Source: Chitinophaga pinensis
Lineage (GTDB): Bacteria > Pseudomonadota > Gammaproteobacteria > Burkholderiales > SG8-41
DNA length: 64,000 bases
Direction: 5' to 3'
Assembly (NCBI GenBank): GCA_943329075.2
Contig: CALQCM020000018.1
Location: 1 to 64,000, forward strand
This document shows, piece after piece, positions 46,396-54,577 of this stretch. Within the stretch, counting starts at the first letter, position 1, and the number at the start of each line of letters is the position of its first letter. The position numbers and the translations under genes are program-made. Under the pieces are notes generated by a model that did no database searches, was not told where the DNA came from, and saw nothing but the letters and a program-made list of their open reading frames with translations.

Positions 46396-47268
46396 ATGAA
46401 AAAAGTGGCCCTGGTGCATCGTAACAATCAACGGCATTGGGTCGGTGACGGCTTTCCGGTGCGCACGATGTTTTCCTACGCCGATCTGGCGCGCGAGCTG
46501 TCGCCGTTTCTGCTGCTCGATTACGCCGGGCCGCACCACTTTCCGCCGTCGGCGAAGCGCCGCGGCGTCGGCGAACATCCGCACCGGGGTTTCGAGACCG
46601 TCACCATCGTCTATGACGGTGAGGTCGAGCACCGCGATTCGACCGGCGCCGGCGGCGTGATCGGACCCGGTGACGTGCAATGGATGACCGCCGCGGCCGG
46701 CGTCGTGCATGAAGAATTTCACAGCCAAGAATTTTCGGCGCGTGGCGGCGCCTTTGAATGCATCCAGCTCTGGGTCAACCTCGCGGCGAAAGACAAGGGC
46801 GTGCCGCCCGGTTATCAGGGCATTACGTCGGCGCAAATCCCCCGGGTCGAACTGTCTGCTGCTGCCGGCAGCGTGCGCGTGATTGCCGGCAGTTACCAAG
46901 GTGCCAAAGGCCCGGCACGCACCTTCAGTCCGATGCAGGTGTGGGACGTGCGGCTGAACAAGGGCGCCCGCGTGTCGTTCAAGCTCAATGACGGCGACAC
47001 AGCGGCGCTGTTCGTCATGAATGGGGATCTCCAGTTGGCCGGTGGCGAATCCGCGGGCGAGGCGACGCTGGTGGTGTTCGAGCGCGCCGGCAGCACGCTT
47101 GAATTGGCAGTGCTTGAAGACACGAAACTACTGTTATTGAGCGGCGAACCCTTTGATGAACCGATCGTCGGTTACGGGCCGTTCGTGATGAACAGCGAGG
47201 CTGAAATCAGGCAGGCCATGCTTGATTACCAAAGCGGGAAGATGGGGCATATCGCGGCGCCAGCGTGA
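46396..47268 (+). CDS. Pirin family protein
   Basis: A 290-residue bicupin of the pirin family, start at ATG 46396 with GGAG eight bases upstream. Pirin signature: FLLLDYAGPHHFPPS, then HPHRGFETVTIVYDGEVEHRDS, with metal ligands His-x-His, and WMTAAAGVVHEEFHS with the third His and Glu. The C-terminal cupin ends with GEPFDEPIVGYGPFVMN, typical of bacterial quercetinase-like pirins. It is cytoplasmic. Functions proposed for the family include quercetin dioxygenase activity and metabolic regulation. It is followed by the phasin gene after a 222-base gap holding presumably its promoter. Confidence 0.9.
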   Translation: MKKVALVHRNNQRHWVGDGFPVRTMFSYADLARELSPFLLLDYAGPHHFPPSAKRRGVGEHPHRGFETVTIVYDGEVEHRDSTGAGGVIGPGDVQWMTAAAGVVHEEFHSQEFSARGGAFECIQLWVNLAAKDKGVPPGYQGITSAQIPRVELSAAAGSVRVIAGSYQGAKGPARTFSPMQVWDVRLNKGARVSFKLNDGDTAALFVMNGDLQLAGGESAGEATLVVFERAGSTLELAVLEDTKLLLLSGEPFDEPIVGYGPFVMNSEAEIRQAMLDYQSGKMGHIAAPA

Positions 47269-47490
47269 CGCCGCCACCGGCAATTTGTGGCGATATTGGC
47301 CGGTTGCGGCGACAACCTTTCCAATCATTGATTTATCGCAGATTATTACTTCGCGGTTTGCCGGATATTGTTGCCAGATCGACCTTGATGCGGCACGCAC
47401 TGCGGCCATCAATTGGGCCGCCTGACCCGCAACAATGCCTGTATTTTTGAGTGCCGGTGTTCCGCAACAAGACCTTTGGACAAGGAGAAG

Positions 47491-48033
47491 ATGATGGATG
47501 AGACCAAGGAAAATCTGAATGCGATCAACAAGGCGTTCATCGAGGCGGCGAACCGTTTCGCGGCCATCGCGCTGCAGGGCGCCGAAGACATGATGAAGGT
47601 ACAAATGAACGCAGTGAAAGGCGCGCTTGCCGACGGCATGCAGCAGGCAAAAGTGCTGGCCGAGGCCAAGGATTTGCAGAGTCTCCAGCCGATCCAGGAA
47701 AAGCTTGCACAACCCGCGCTTGAAAAGGCGACGGTCTACCTGAAGAGCGTTTACGACGTGGCTGCCGCAACCCAGGCAGAAATCAGCCGGTTGCTCGAGG
47801 AGCAGGTTGCCGCGGTGAACAAGCGTGCGGCGGCGACGCTGGATAAATCGATGGCATCAGCGCCCGCCGGGTCGGAAGTGGCGATTGCCGCGTTCAAGTC
47901 GGCGCTGTCGTCGGTCAATACGGTCTACGACAATATGCTGAAGATGTCGAAGCAGATGTCTGAAATGACGCATGCGAACATCGGCGTTGCCGCCGGGCAG
48001 GCCGCGCGCGCGGGCCGCAAAAAGACGGATTGA
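47491..48033 (+). CDS. Phasin family protein (PHA granule-associated)
   Basis: A 180-residue helical protein. It starts with the ATG at 47491, with AAGGAG three bases before it; the next codon is also ATG and is better spaced (six bases). Phasins coat polyhydroxyalkanoate granules. The pattern is amphipathic helices throughout (FIEAANRFAAIALQGAEDMMK, KATVYLKSVYDVAAATQAEIS, EVAIAAFKSALSSVNTVYDNML), no Cys and an Ala-rich basic tail ending AGRKKTD, which may contact PHB or DNA. It implies a PHA-accumulating host. The 222 bases upstream contain no gene; I did not identify a PhaR site. Confidence 0.88.
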   Translation: MMDETKENLNAINKAFIEAANRFAAIALQGAEDMMKVQMNAVKGALADGMQQAKVLAEAKDLQSLQPIQEKLAQPALEKATVYLKSVYDVAAATQAEISRLLEEQVAAVNKRAAATLDKSMASAPAGSEVAIAAFKSALSSVNTVYDNMLKMSKQMSEMTHANIGVAAGQAARAGRKKTD

Positions 48034-48064
48034 CCGTTGCGGCAGGCACGGCGGCCCGCAAGGC

Positions 48065-49096
48065 TTACTGCTTGCTGCCGACTTTCGACTTCAATAGCGC
48101 GAAATTGTCGGGGCTCATCTTGATCTGGCCCTTGTTGATCATGCGGTCGATTTCGACGATGGCGTCGTTGAAAGGTGTGGCGATGCCGTGTGCGCGGCCA
48201 TGCTTCGATACCGCGCCTGGTATGTATTCCATTTCGCTGGTGCGGCCCTTCATGTGATCGTGGATGGGCGCGGTGCGGCCGCGGCTGACGTGTTCGAGCA
48301 GCGTGTTCATCGCCTTGATCAGCACTTCTTCGCCGGGGCCGGCGATTTCATCGGCACGCATGCCGAAGATCGGCTCCATGCGGTAACCCATCGCGGTGCC
48401 GACTTCGAGCGACTCTTTGCCGAGGGCAACCGACATTTCGAACATGCCGGGCATTTTGGCGGCATCGACGTTGCCCAGACCGAGCAGGCCGAAGGGGCCC
48501 ATCGTCATGGTGTTGGCGATGAGTTTCGTCCACTTCGTGCTGTAGATGTTGCCGGTGGCCTCGACCTTGCCGACATGGCCGAGGATGGCTTCGATCTCCT
48601 TCAGTCGCGGCGTGTGATAGCCGTCGAGTTCGCCGACGCCGAACCACGTCGTCTTATGTGTGGTGTTGCGTTTGACTTCGCCCGGCGTGAAGATTTCTGC
48701 CGAGAGTTCGAGCGCGCAGCCGATCACGCGGTCGCGGCCGATGATGGAGGCGACCGAGTCGTCATTGAAGCCGTTCTGCACCGGCACCAGCACGCCGTCG
48801 GCTTTGAGATAAGGCTTGATCAGTTCGGTGAGCCAGCGATGGTCGTTGGATTTGACGGCGAGCAGCACGATGTCGAACTCGGGCGTTTCCGACGATAGTT
48901 CACACAGGTGTAGCGCGCGGATCGGTGTTTTCACTTCGCCGTCGGGCATGCGGATGATGAGGCCGTCGGCCTTGAGTTTTTCGACTTGCGCCGGCCATTG
49001 ATCAACGACGGTGACGTCGAGCCCGGCCTTGGTCAGATCGGCGCTGACGCTGCTGCCGATGGCGCCGGCTCCCACTACTGCGATTTTTTTGTTCAT
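48065..49096 (-). CDS. Ketopantoate-reductase family protein (ApbA/PanE-like)
   Basis: A 343-residue paralogue of the gene at 38770. Rossmann VVGAGAIGSSVSADLT, the catalytic Lys in YSTKWTKLIANTMTMGPFG and a long C-terminal helical domain (MNTLLEHVSRGRTAPIHDHM). It is longer than PanE and has an extra KGRTSEMEYIPGAVSKHG segment that binds substrate in related reductases. The physiological oxo acid is unknown. It converges with the phasin gene and lies 28 bases downstream of glnS on the same strand. Confidence 0.85.
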   Translation of the reverse strand: MNKKIAVVGAGAIGSSVSADLTKAGLDVTVVDQWPAQVEKLKADGLIIRMPDGEVKTPIRALHLCELSSETPEFDIVLLAVKSNDHRWLTELIKPYLKADGVLVPVQNGFNDDSVASIIGRDRVIGCALELSAEIFTPGEVKRNTTHKTTWFGVGELDGYHTPRLKEIEAILGHVGKVEATGNIYSTKWTKLIANTMTMGPFGLLGLGNVDAAKMPGMFEMSVALGKESLEVGTAMGYRMEPIFGMRADEIAGPGEEVLIKAMNTLLEHVSRGRTAPIHDHMKGRTSEMEYIPGAVSKHGRAHGIATPFNDAIVEIDRMINKGQIKMSPDNFALLKSKVGSKQ

Positions 49097-49124
49097 GCGG
49101 ATTCCATTGAATAGTTGAATGCAG

Positions 49125-50885
49125 TTATTTCTGCCAGGCGTCGCGCAGCGTGACGGCGCGATTGAAGACGGGCGTGCCGGGTTTCGAATCGCGCAGATCG
49201 GCGACGAAGTAACCGTGGCGTTCGAACTGGAAACGCTCCTCGGCCTGCGCGTCTTTCAAGGCGGGCTCAAGTTGCGCGGTGATGGTTTTTACCGAATCCG
49301 GATTGAGGTCGAGCAGAAAATCGCGGTCGCCCGCGCCCGGGTGCTCTGCGCTGAACAGGCGGTCGTAGAGGCGCACTTCGGCCGCGTACGCGTGGCGCGC
49401 GCTGACCCAGTGGATGTTGCCCTTGACTTTGACCTTGTCGGAGCCCGGTGTGCCGGATTTGGTTTCGGGGTCGTACGTGCAGTGCACGGTGTCCGTCGCT
49501 GCATCGTAACCGCTGCACTCGATGACAAAGCCGTAGCGCAGCCGCACTTTGTTGCCGGGGAACAGCCGGAAGTAACCCTTGCTCGGCGTTTGCATGAAGT
49601 CTTCGCGCTCGATCCAGAGTTCTTTCGAGAACGGCACGGCGCGTTTGCCGAGGTCCGGTTTCTGCGGATGATTCGGCGCTTGGCACTCTTCTTCCTGCGC
49701 GTCAGGATAATTGTCGATGAGGAGTTTGACCGGGTCGAGCACGGCGATGCGGCGCGGCGCGATCTCGTTCAGGTGCTCGCGCATGCAGTCTTCGAGCGTG
49801 GCGTAATCGATCCACGAGTCGCCCTTGGCGACACCGATGCGCTCGGCGAACGCGCGGAAGCCTTCCGGCGTGTAACCGCGGCGGCGCGCCGCCACCAGGG
49901 TCGGCATGCGCGGATCGTCCCAGCCGCTGACGTGTTTTTCTTCGACCAGTTGGATCAGCTTGCGTTTGCTTAATACAACGTAGCTCAGATTGAGGCGCGC
50001 GAACTCGATCTGCTTGGGCAGCGGGCGCGCCAGCATGTTGCCTTCGGCGAGTTTTTCCAGCAGCCAGTCGTAGAAGGGCCGCTGGTCTTCGAATTCAAGC
50101 GTGCAGATCGAATGCGTGATGCGTTCGAGCGCATCTTCGATCGGGTGCGCGTAGGTGTACATCGGATAGATGCACCAGGTGTTGCCGGTGCGATGGTGCT
50201 CGGCGCGCTTGATGCGGTAGATCGCCGGATCGCGCAGATTGATGTTGGGCGAGGCCATGTCGATCTTCGCGCGCAACACCAGCGCGCCGTCGGCGTGTTT
50301 GCCGTCGCGCATGTCGTGAAACAGCTCGAGCGATTCTTCGCGCGGACGGTCGCGCCAGGGGCTGTCCCTGCCCGGCTCTTTGAGCGTGCCGCGGTTGGCG
50401 CGCATTTCTTCGGCGGTCTGCTGATCGACGTAGGCGTGGCCGGCGTTGATCAGGTTTTCCGCCGCTTCATACATGAAGCCGAAGTAGTCGCTGGCGTAAT
50501 ACAGATTGTCGTCGCCGCAGTTGTTCCAGCCAAAGCCCAGCCATTTGACGGCGGCGAGGATCGAATCAACGTATTCCTGTTCCTCTTTTTCGGGGTTGGT
50601 GTCGTCAAAACGCATGTGGCAGGCGCCGTTGTAATCGCGCGCAAGGCCGAAGTTCAGACAGATCGATTTGGCGTGGCCGAAGTGCAGGTAGCCGTTGGGT
50701 TCCGGCGGGAAGCGTGTGCGGATTTTTGCCGGGTCGACAGCCGCGCTGGCATGGGTTTGCGCACCGCCGGGTTTGCCGCCCCAGCGGCGGTCGGCATAGG
50801 CGCCACCGGCAAGGTCAGCCTCGACGATGTTGCGGATGAAATTGGTGACATGCGGCGCGGCGGGCTTGTTGGCGGGTTGTGACAT
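49125..50885 (-). CDS. glnS: Glutaminyl-tRNA synthetase
   Basis: A 586-residue class I aminoacyl-tRNA synthetase attaching Gln to tRNA-Gln. The ATG at 50883-50885 is favoured (SQPANKPAAPHVTNFIRNIV follows); an upstream in-frame extension has no homologous look. The HIGH motif is PPEPNGYLHFGHAKS near residue 60, typical of GlnRS, and the KMSKS-like motif is YVVLSKRKLIQLV. DDTNPEKEEQEYVDSI and the beta-barrel anticodon domains are present. A single-copy housekeeping gene, presumably essential. There is no clear ribosome site upstream. Confidence 0.95.
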   Translation of the reverse strand: MSQPANKPAAPHVTNFIRNIVEADLAGGAYADRRWGGKPGGAQTHASAAVDPAKIRTRFPPEPNGYLHFGHAKSICLNFGLARDYNGACHMRFDDTNPEKEEQEYVDSILAAVKWLGFGWNNCGDDNLYYASDYFGFMYEAAENLINAGHAYVDQQTAEEMRANRGTLKEPGRDSPWRDRPREESLELFHDMRDGKHADGALVLRAKIDMASPNINLRDPAIYRIKRAEHHRTGNTWCIYPMYTYAHPIEDALERITHSICTLEFEDQRPFYDWLLEKLAEGNMLARPLPKQIEFARLNLSYVVLSKRKLIQLVEEKHVSGWDDPRMPTLVAARRRGYTPEGFRAFAERIGVAKGDSWIDYATLEDCMREHLNEIAPRRIAVLDPVKLLIDNYPDAQEEECQAPNHPQKPDLGKRAVPFSKELWIEREDFMQTPSKGYFRLFPGNKVRLRYGFVIECSGYDAATDTVHCTYDPETKSGTPGSDKVKVKGNIHWVSARHAYAAEVRLYDRLFSAEHPGAGDRDFLLDLNPDSVKTITAQLEPALKDAQAEERFQFERHGYFVADLRDSKPGTPVFNRAVTLRDAWQK

Positions 50886-51038
50886 GGCTTTGGCGTCTGG
50901 AGTAAGGCCGTATTCTAAACGATGCGATGGTTTTTCGAGGGCGGCCATGCCTGCCGCAAGCGGGCACGCGTGCCGGTTGACGCGCGCCGGTTGCGCTTAT
51001 ATTGTCTGTACTATCGAATCTAAAACGGAGCAGCGGCC

Positions 51039-51242
51039 ATGATGGGCGTATGGATCACTTTTGCACTGGGCGCGGTCATCCTCATTTTTGACTATCGCGC
51101 GGAGACCAAACCGGACCCGAATGACAAACACAAGCGTCCGCGCCCGCTGAGCAAGCCGGCCAAGGAAAATCTGCGCCAGCTGTTCTTCGGTACTTTTGTC
51201 GCCGCCGGCGCGGTCTGGCTGATCCAGCAGATGTTCGACTAA
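51039..51242 (+). CDS. Small two-helix membrane protein, unknown function
   Basis: A 67-residue protein with a GGAG eight bases before the ATG. Two hydrophobic segments (VWITFALGAVILIFDYRAE and GTFVAAGAVWLIQQMF) flank a charged hairpin loop (KPDPNDKHKRPRPLSKPAKENLRQ), consistent with a hairpin in the inner membrane. No named family is recognised. It is divergent from glnS. Confidence 0.65.
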   Translation: MMGVWITFALGAVILIFDYRAETKPDPNDKHKRPRPLSKPAKENLRQLFFGTFVAAGAVWLIQQMFD

Positions 51243-51257
51243 CAAACTTTGTTCCAC

Positions 51258-51385
51258 TTTGTCATTCCCGCCTCCGCCCCAATCTTTCGGGGCAGGCTAC
51301 AGCGGGTATCGCCTTCCCCCACTTGTGGGGGAAGGTAGGATGGGGGAAACAAACTTGTGGGTCCCCGCTTTCGCGGGGATGACGA
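51258..51385. repeat. Mixed family B and family A repeats
   Basis: A partial dRS3-like element (TCATTCCCGCCTCCGCCCC), a family A copy at 51312-51347, and GTCCCCGCTTTCGCGGGGAT at 51359. They fill the gap between the small membrane gene and the convergent Bug gene. Confidence 0.75.
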
Positions 51386-51412
51386 GTATTCCGTCAACAG
51401 GTTAGGTAGTGT

Positions 51413-52381
51413 TCAATAATTATCGATCTTGACGTTGGCGTCCTTGATCACCTGCGCCCACTTGGCGACTTCAGCACGCAGAAAACGGGTGAATTCCGGC
51501 GCGCTGCTGCCGACCGGGTCGATCCCGAGTTGCACGAAACGTTCGTTGATTTCGGGTTTGCGCACTGCGTTGCCGGCGGCCAGCGCGAGTCGCTCGACCA
51601 CCGCGCGCGGTGTGCCCGCCGGCGCCAGCAGGCCGACCCAGGTGCCGCCAACGACTGGGACGCCGCCTTCAAGCAGCGTCGGCACCTCGGGCGCGATGGC
51701 GACGCGTTTTTCCGATGCCATGCCGAGCGCCTTGATTTTGCCGGCGCGCACCTGCGGCAACAGCGACGAGGGCGTGTCCATCATGAGACTGATCTGGCCG
51801 CCCATCAGGTCCTGCAGCGCGGGCGCGGTGCCTTTGTAGGGGACGTGGACCATTTTGATGCCGGTCGTTGTCATCAGCAACTCGGCGGTCAGGTGCGCGG
51901 CGGCGCCGATGCCGCTCGACGCAAACGTCAGTTGCCCGGGCTTCGCTTTGGCGAGATCGACGAGTTCCTTCACCGAGTTTGCGGCGAGCGTATTGTTCGC
52001 GCAGAGGATGAGCGGCGCGGTGCCGAGCAGCGACACCTGTTCGAAGCTGCTGATCGAGTCGTACGGCAGCTTCGGATACAGCGTCTGGTTGGCGGCGTGT
52101 GCGGCGATCACCGTGCCCAGCGTGTAGCCGTCGGCGCTTGCTTTTGCCAGCAGATCGACGCCGAGGATGCTGTTGGCACCGGGGCGATTATCGACCACGA
52201 ATGACTGGCCGAACTCGCGCGCCATTTCCAGCGCCACCGTGCGCGTCATGACGTCGGTAATGCCGCCGGGCGGGTAGGGCACGATCACGCGCACGGACTT
52301 GGTTGGAAAAGTCTGCGCATGAAGCAGCGCGGGGGCGAGCAGAAAAGCGCATGCGATGAGGCGGCACAAGTGGCGTTTCAT
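51413..52381 (-). CDS. Bug/TctC-like solute-binding protein
   Basis: A 322-residue exported protein. The signal MKRHLCRLIACAFLLAPALLHAQ is clear. Motifs: [69 protein letters not shown] and WVGLLAPAGTP. The peptidase E gene at 52411 reads in the same direction 29 bases upstream, a Bug/peptidase pairing. Ligand unknown, though dipeptide-derived or carboxylate ligands are possible. Confidence 0.92.
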   Translation of the reverse strand: MKRHLCRLIACAFLLAPALLHAQTFPTKSVRVIVPYPPGGITDVMTRTVALEMAREFGQSFVVDNRPGANSILGVDLLAKASADGYTLGTVIAAHAANQTLYPKLPYDSISSFEQVSLLGTAPLILCANNTLAANSVKELVDLAKAKPGQLTFASSGIGAAAHLTAELLMTTTGIKMVHVPYKGTAPALQDLMGGQISLMMDTPSSLLPQVRAGKIKALGMASEKRVAIAPEVPTLLEGGVPVVGGTWVGLLAPAGTPRAVVERLALAAGNAVRKPEINERFVQLGIDPVGSSAPEFTRFLRAEVAKWAQVIKDANVKIDNY

Positions 52382-52410
52382 CGGTCCTCCGGTGTTGTGG
52401 GCTATGCGCG

Positions 52411-53115
52411 TCAGCGTCGGTCGAGATACGTGGTCTCAAGTTTCGTTTCGGTGGCGCGGCGGCCTGATTTTGCCACGCACCAGGCGTGCGCGTGCGGCAG
52501 GCTGGAGACGCTGCGCTTCAGACGTGTGCCTTCAAAATGCAGGGCCACGCCATCGTCCGCGGCGAGGCCGTTCGGCAGTTTTCCCTGCGCCACCATGCGC
52601 CGATAAGACGGCCGCCGCAGCGCTTCGCTGTCGTAGTGCGGGCAGTTGCTGCCGGGCAGAAAACCGAGGCAGGGCATCGCCGTCAGCGGCCCCGCGACCG
52701 AGTCGGTGACGCCGGATTCAAACCAGCAGATCGAGCCGGCGCTGGCGCCACCCAACACGATGCCGGCATCCCAGGCTTTGCGCAGATAAACGTCGAGCGA
52801 CCATTCGCGCCAAACCGCGAGCATGCTGCGCGTATTGCCGCCGCCGACGAAAATCGCGTCCTGCTCGAGAATGAAATCTTCGAGATCGCGCGGCGTGCGC
52901 GCGAACAGCGGCAGGTGCGTCGGCCGGCAGTTAAAACGGCTGAAGCCAGCGTAGAAGCGCAGCCGGCCGGCATCGGCGTCGCCGTGCGCGGCACCGATGA
53001 AGCACACGCGGGGGCTGCGTTTTTTCGTCTGCGCGAGAAAATATTTGATCAGCAGCAGGTTGTCGAGTTCGAGCGGTAACGCGGCGCCGCCTATCGCGAT
53101 GATTTGTTTTTTCAT
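52411..53115 (-). CDS. Peptidase E-like serine peptidase (family S51)
   Basis: A 234-residue family S51 hydrolase from the ATG at 53113-53115; an open frame continues upstream into the pseudogene but is unrelated. Motifs: QIIAIGGAALPLE at the N-terminus, FVGGGNTRSMLAVW and the nucleophile in LGGASAGSICWFESG with its Ser in SAG. The C-terminal DDGVALHFEG carries the usual His/acid region. S51 members cleave Asp-X dipeptides (PepE) or cyanophycin; this one belongs to neither surely. No signal peptide. The 80-base gap to the pseudogene holds nothing. Confidence 0.85.
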   Translation of the reverse strand: MKKQIIAIGGAALPLELDNLLLIKYFLAQTKKRSPRVCFIGAAHGDADAGRLRFYAGFSRFNCRPTHLPLFARTPRDLEDFILEQDAIFVGGGNTRSMLAVWREWSLDVYLRKAWDAGIVLGGASAGSICWFESGVTDSVAGPLTAMPCLGFLPGSNCPHYDSEALRRPSYRRMVAQGKLPNGLAADDGVALHFEGTRLKRSVSSLPHAHAWCVAKSGRRATETKLETTYLDRR

Positions 53116-53195
53116 GATCCGCGGATCGATCCATTGATGGAAGACCCCATGGATGATATGCCGTGTGCACCTGCACGACAAACCTTCCCCTATGG

Positions 53196-53986
53196 TTAGA
53201 AGCGGGTTGTCAGCGTCAGCCGCGCGTTGACTGGCGCGCCGACGCTGATGTTGTTGTCGCCATCGACGGTCGGCCAGTATTTCTTGTTGAAGGCGTTTTC
53301 GACATTGAGAGAAAGCCGCGTTTTGCCGCTGGCAAAGCGGTAATAGACCGCGGCATCGGCGCGCGCCGACTTCATAATTGGTCGCCGTTTCCGGATCGAG
53401 CATGGCGTTGGTGGTGGCGAGTCCGAGCTGTTCCGCCGAGGGCAGAAAGGCGTAGCTGTAACTGACGTAGTAGGTCGAGGCATTGGCGGGCGTCCAGATC
53501 AGGCCGGCGCGCGGGCTGTAGCCGATGTCGGTGCGCGCGAGGTTCGCTGCCGGCACCAGCGTGCGGCGGTCTTCGCGGTTGGCCTTGAAGTAGTCGTAAC
53601 GCAGACCGGCGAGCAGCTTCCATTCTTCCGACAGCGTGACCTGGTACTGCGCGTAGAGTGCGGCGATGTCGGTCGACAACCTTGTTGTTGGCGTCGGTCG
53701 TGTTCTGACGAAAGCGGGTCGCGATGGCGTACGGATTGCCGGTGGAGACCGTCGCGCTGGTGGGGGCGCCGAAAAATCCGGTATTACGTTTGTTGTCGCT
53801 GTCCTGATGGCCGAGCTCGATTCCCGTGAGCAGCGTATGTGCGAAGCCGCGGGTGGAAAACCTGGTGGTCAGGTCGGTCTGGTTGACAGTATTGATACGC
53901 TGGTTGTCGTTGTTGTAGGCCGACAGCGTGATGGTGGCGACGGCGATCGCGACTGCTTTAAGGGCTTTTTGTTGTTGCGCCTGCAT
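53196..53986 (-). pseudogene. Degenerate TonB-dependent (siderophore-type) receptor
   Basis: A remnant of an outer-membrane receptor, about 260 codons where a receptor normally has 650-800. Piece 1 (53986 down to about 53680) starts with a signal-like MQAQQQKALKAVAIAVATI fused directly to barrel sequence (NTVNQTDLTTRF, FAHTLLTGIELGHQ), so the plug domain is missing. A frameshift near 53680 leads to ALYAQYQVTLSEEWKLLAGLRYDYF. A second shift with an apparent deletion near 53370 joins NYEVGA to AAVYYRFASGKTRLSLNVENAF and the terminal LTLTTRF. The C-terminus is of siderophore-receptor type. It cannot encode a working receptor as read; assembly error is a less likely cause. Confidence 0.85.
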
Positions 53987-54067
53987 CGGGATTTCCAGTT
54001 GGTTTTTTCAAACATGGCTGGCTATCCCGGAAATTCCGGCTGGCGGGCTGGTGTGGTTTCGCTGTGC

Positions 54068-54271
54068 TTATTTGGTCAGGATCAACTTGCCCTTGCTGGT
54101 CTGGCGCAGCCGTTACACTTCGCCGGCGTGTTCGATCAGCACTTCGCGCTGCGCCCCCAGCAGGTCGCCGCTGTGTAACTGGCGGCGTGCGGCGATCACT
54201 TTTTGAGCGTTGGTGGCGGCGCCTTGATTGTGGTTTTCCAGGCGCCTAGAAGTCTGTTTGTGGATACTCAC
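54068..54271 (-). pseudogene. hemP: hemP (hemin uptake protein) with an in-frame stop codon
   Basis: Read from a GTG at 54269-54271, the frame gives an N-terminal MSIHKQTSRRLENHNQG, then GDLLGAQREVLIEHAGEV, a TAA at 54113-54115, and after it RLRQTSKGKLILTK and a normal TAA at 54068-54070. The HemP family has the form REVxIxHxGExYRLRxTxxGKLILTK, so the TAA stands where Tyr (TAC/TAT) is expected. Product length without the stop would be 67 residues. HemP/HmuP proteins act in regulation or uptake of haem upstream of TonB receptors; here the receptor remnant follows by 81 bases. A Fur box lies 84 bases upstream. Confidence 0.75.
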
Positions 54272-54354
54272 TTAATATCCATTACTCAGGTTCATTTAAT
54301 TGATATTAAATATAAAATCAGAATACATAGTTGCTACATTGGCCATATTTTATA

Positions 54355-54369
54355 TGAGAATTATTCTCA
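54355..54369 (-). promoter_or_regulatory. Fur box upstream of hemP
   Basis: TGAGAATTATTCTCA: 7-base arms around one base, the 7-1-7 form of the Fur operator (consensus TGATAATNATTATCA). It is embedded in an AT-rich island (about 54270-54400) unlike the GC-rich surroundings. It sits upstream of the hemP remnant and reads equally toward birA. Between it and birA (54400-54577) I see no other gene. Confidence 0.75.
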
Positions 54370-54577
54370 ATATAATGGTATTTCATACTGGGGGGCTTTC
54401 CACAATCACGCTCGCAGTCCGCGGATTCAGGCCGGCGAATTCAGTTGCGCAATCGTGTTCAGGCACAGTGCCGCCCCGTTCAGAGTCAAGGTGCTGCAAC
54501 ACGGCGCGCAAACCGCGCTTTGCCGGAATTCCTCAGCGAGCGCTTTATCATCTATTCTATGCGGCGATTTAATCTAC

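Noticed and set aside
47269..47490. A PhaR-binding site upstream of the phasin gene.
   Set aside because: Some TTGC/GCAA motifs are present but none forms a convincing pair, so I do not call it.
53116..53679. N-terminal extension of peptidase E.
   Set aside because: It is the frame of the broken TonB receptor read through by chance; S51 enzymes begin near the MKKQIIAIGG start.
54113..54115. Selenocysteine or programmed readthrough at the hemP stop.
   Set aside because: The codon is TAA, and no recoding element is visible; loss of function fits better with the neighbouring broken receptor.
54203..54577. N-terminal extension of BirA by 125 codons.
   Set aside because: It covers the Fur box and hemP region, is AT-rich and resembles no BirA; the helix-turn-helix begins just after 54578.
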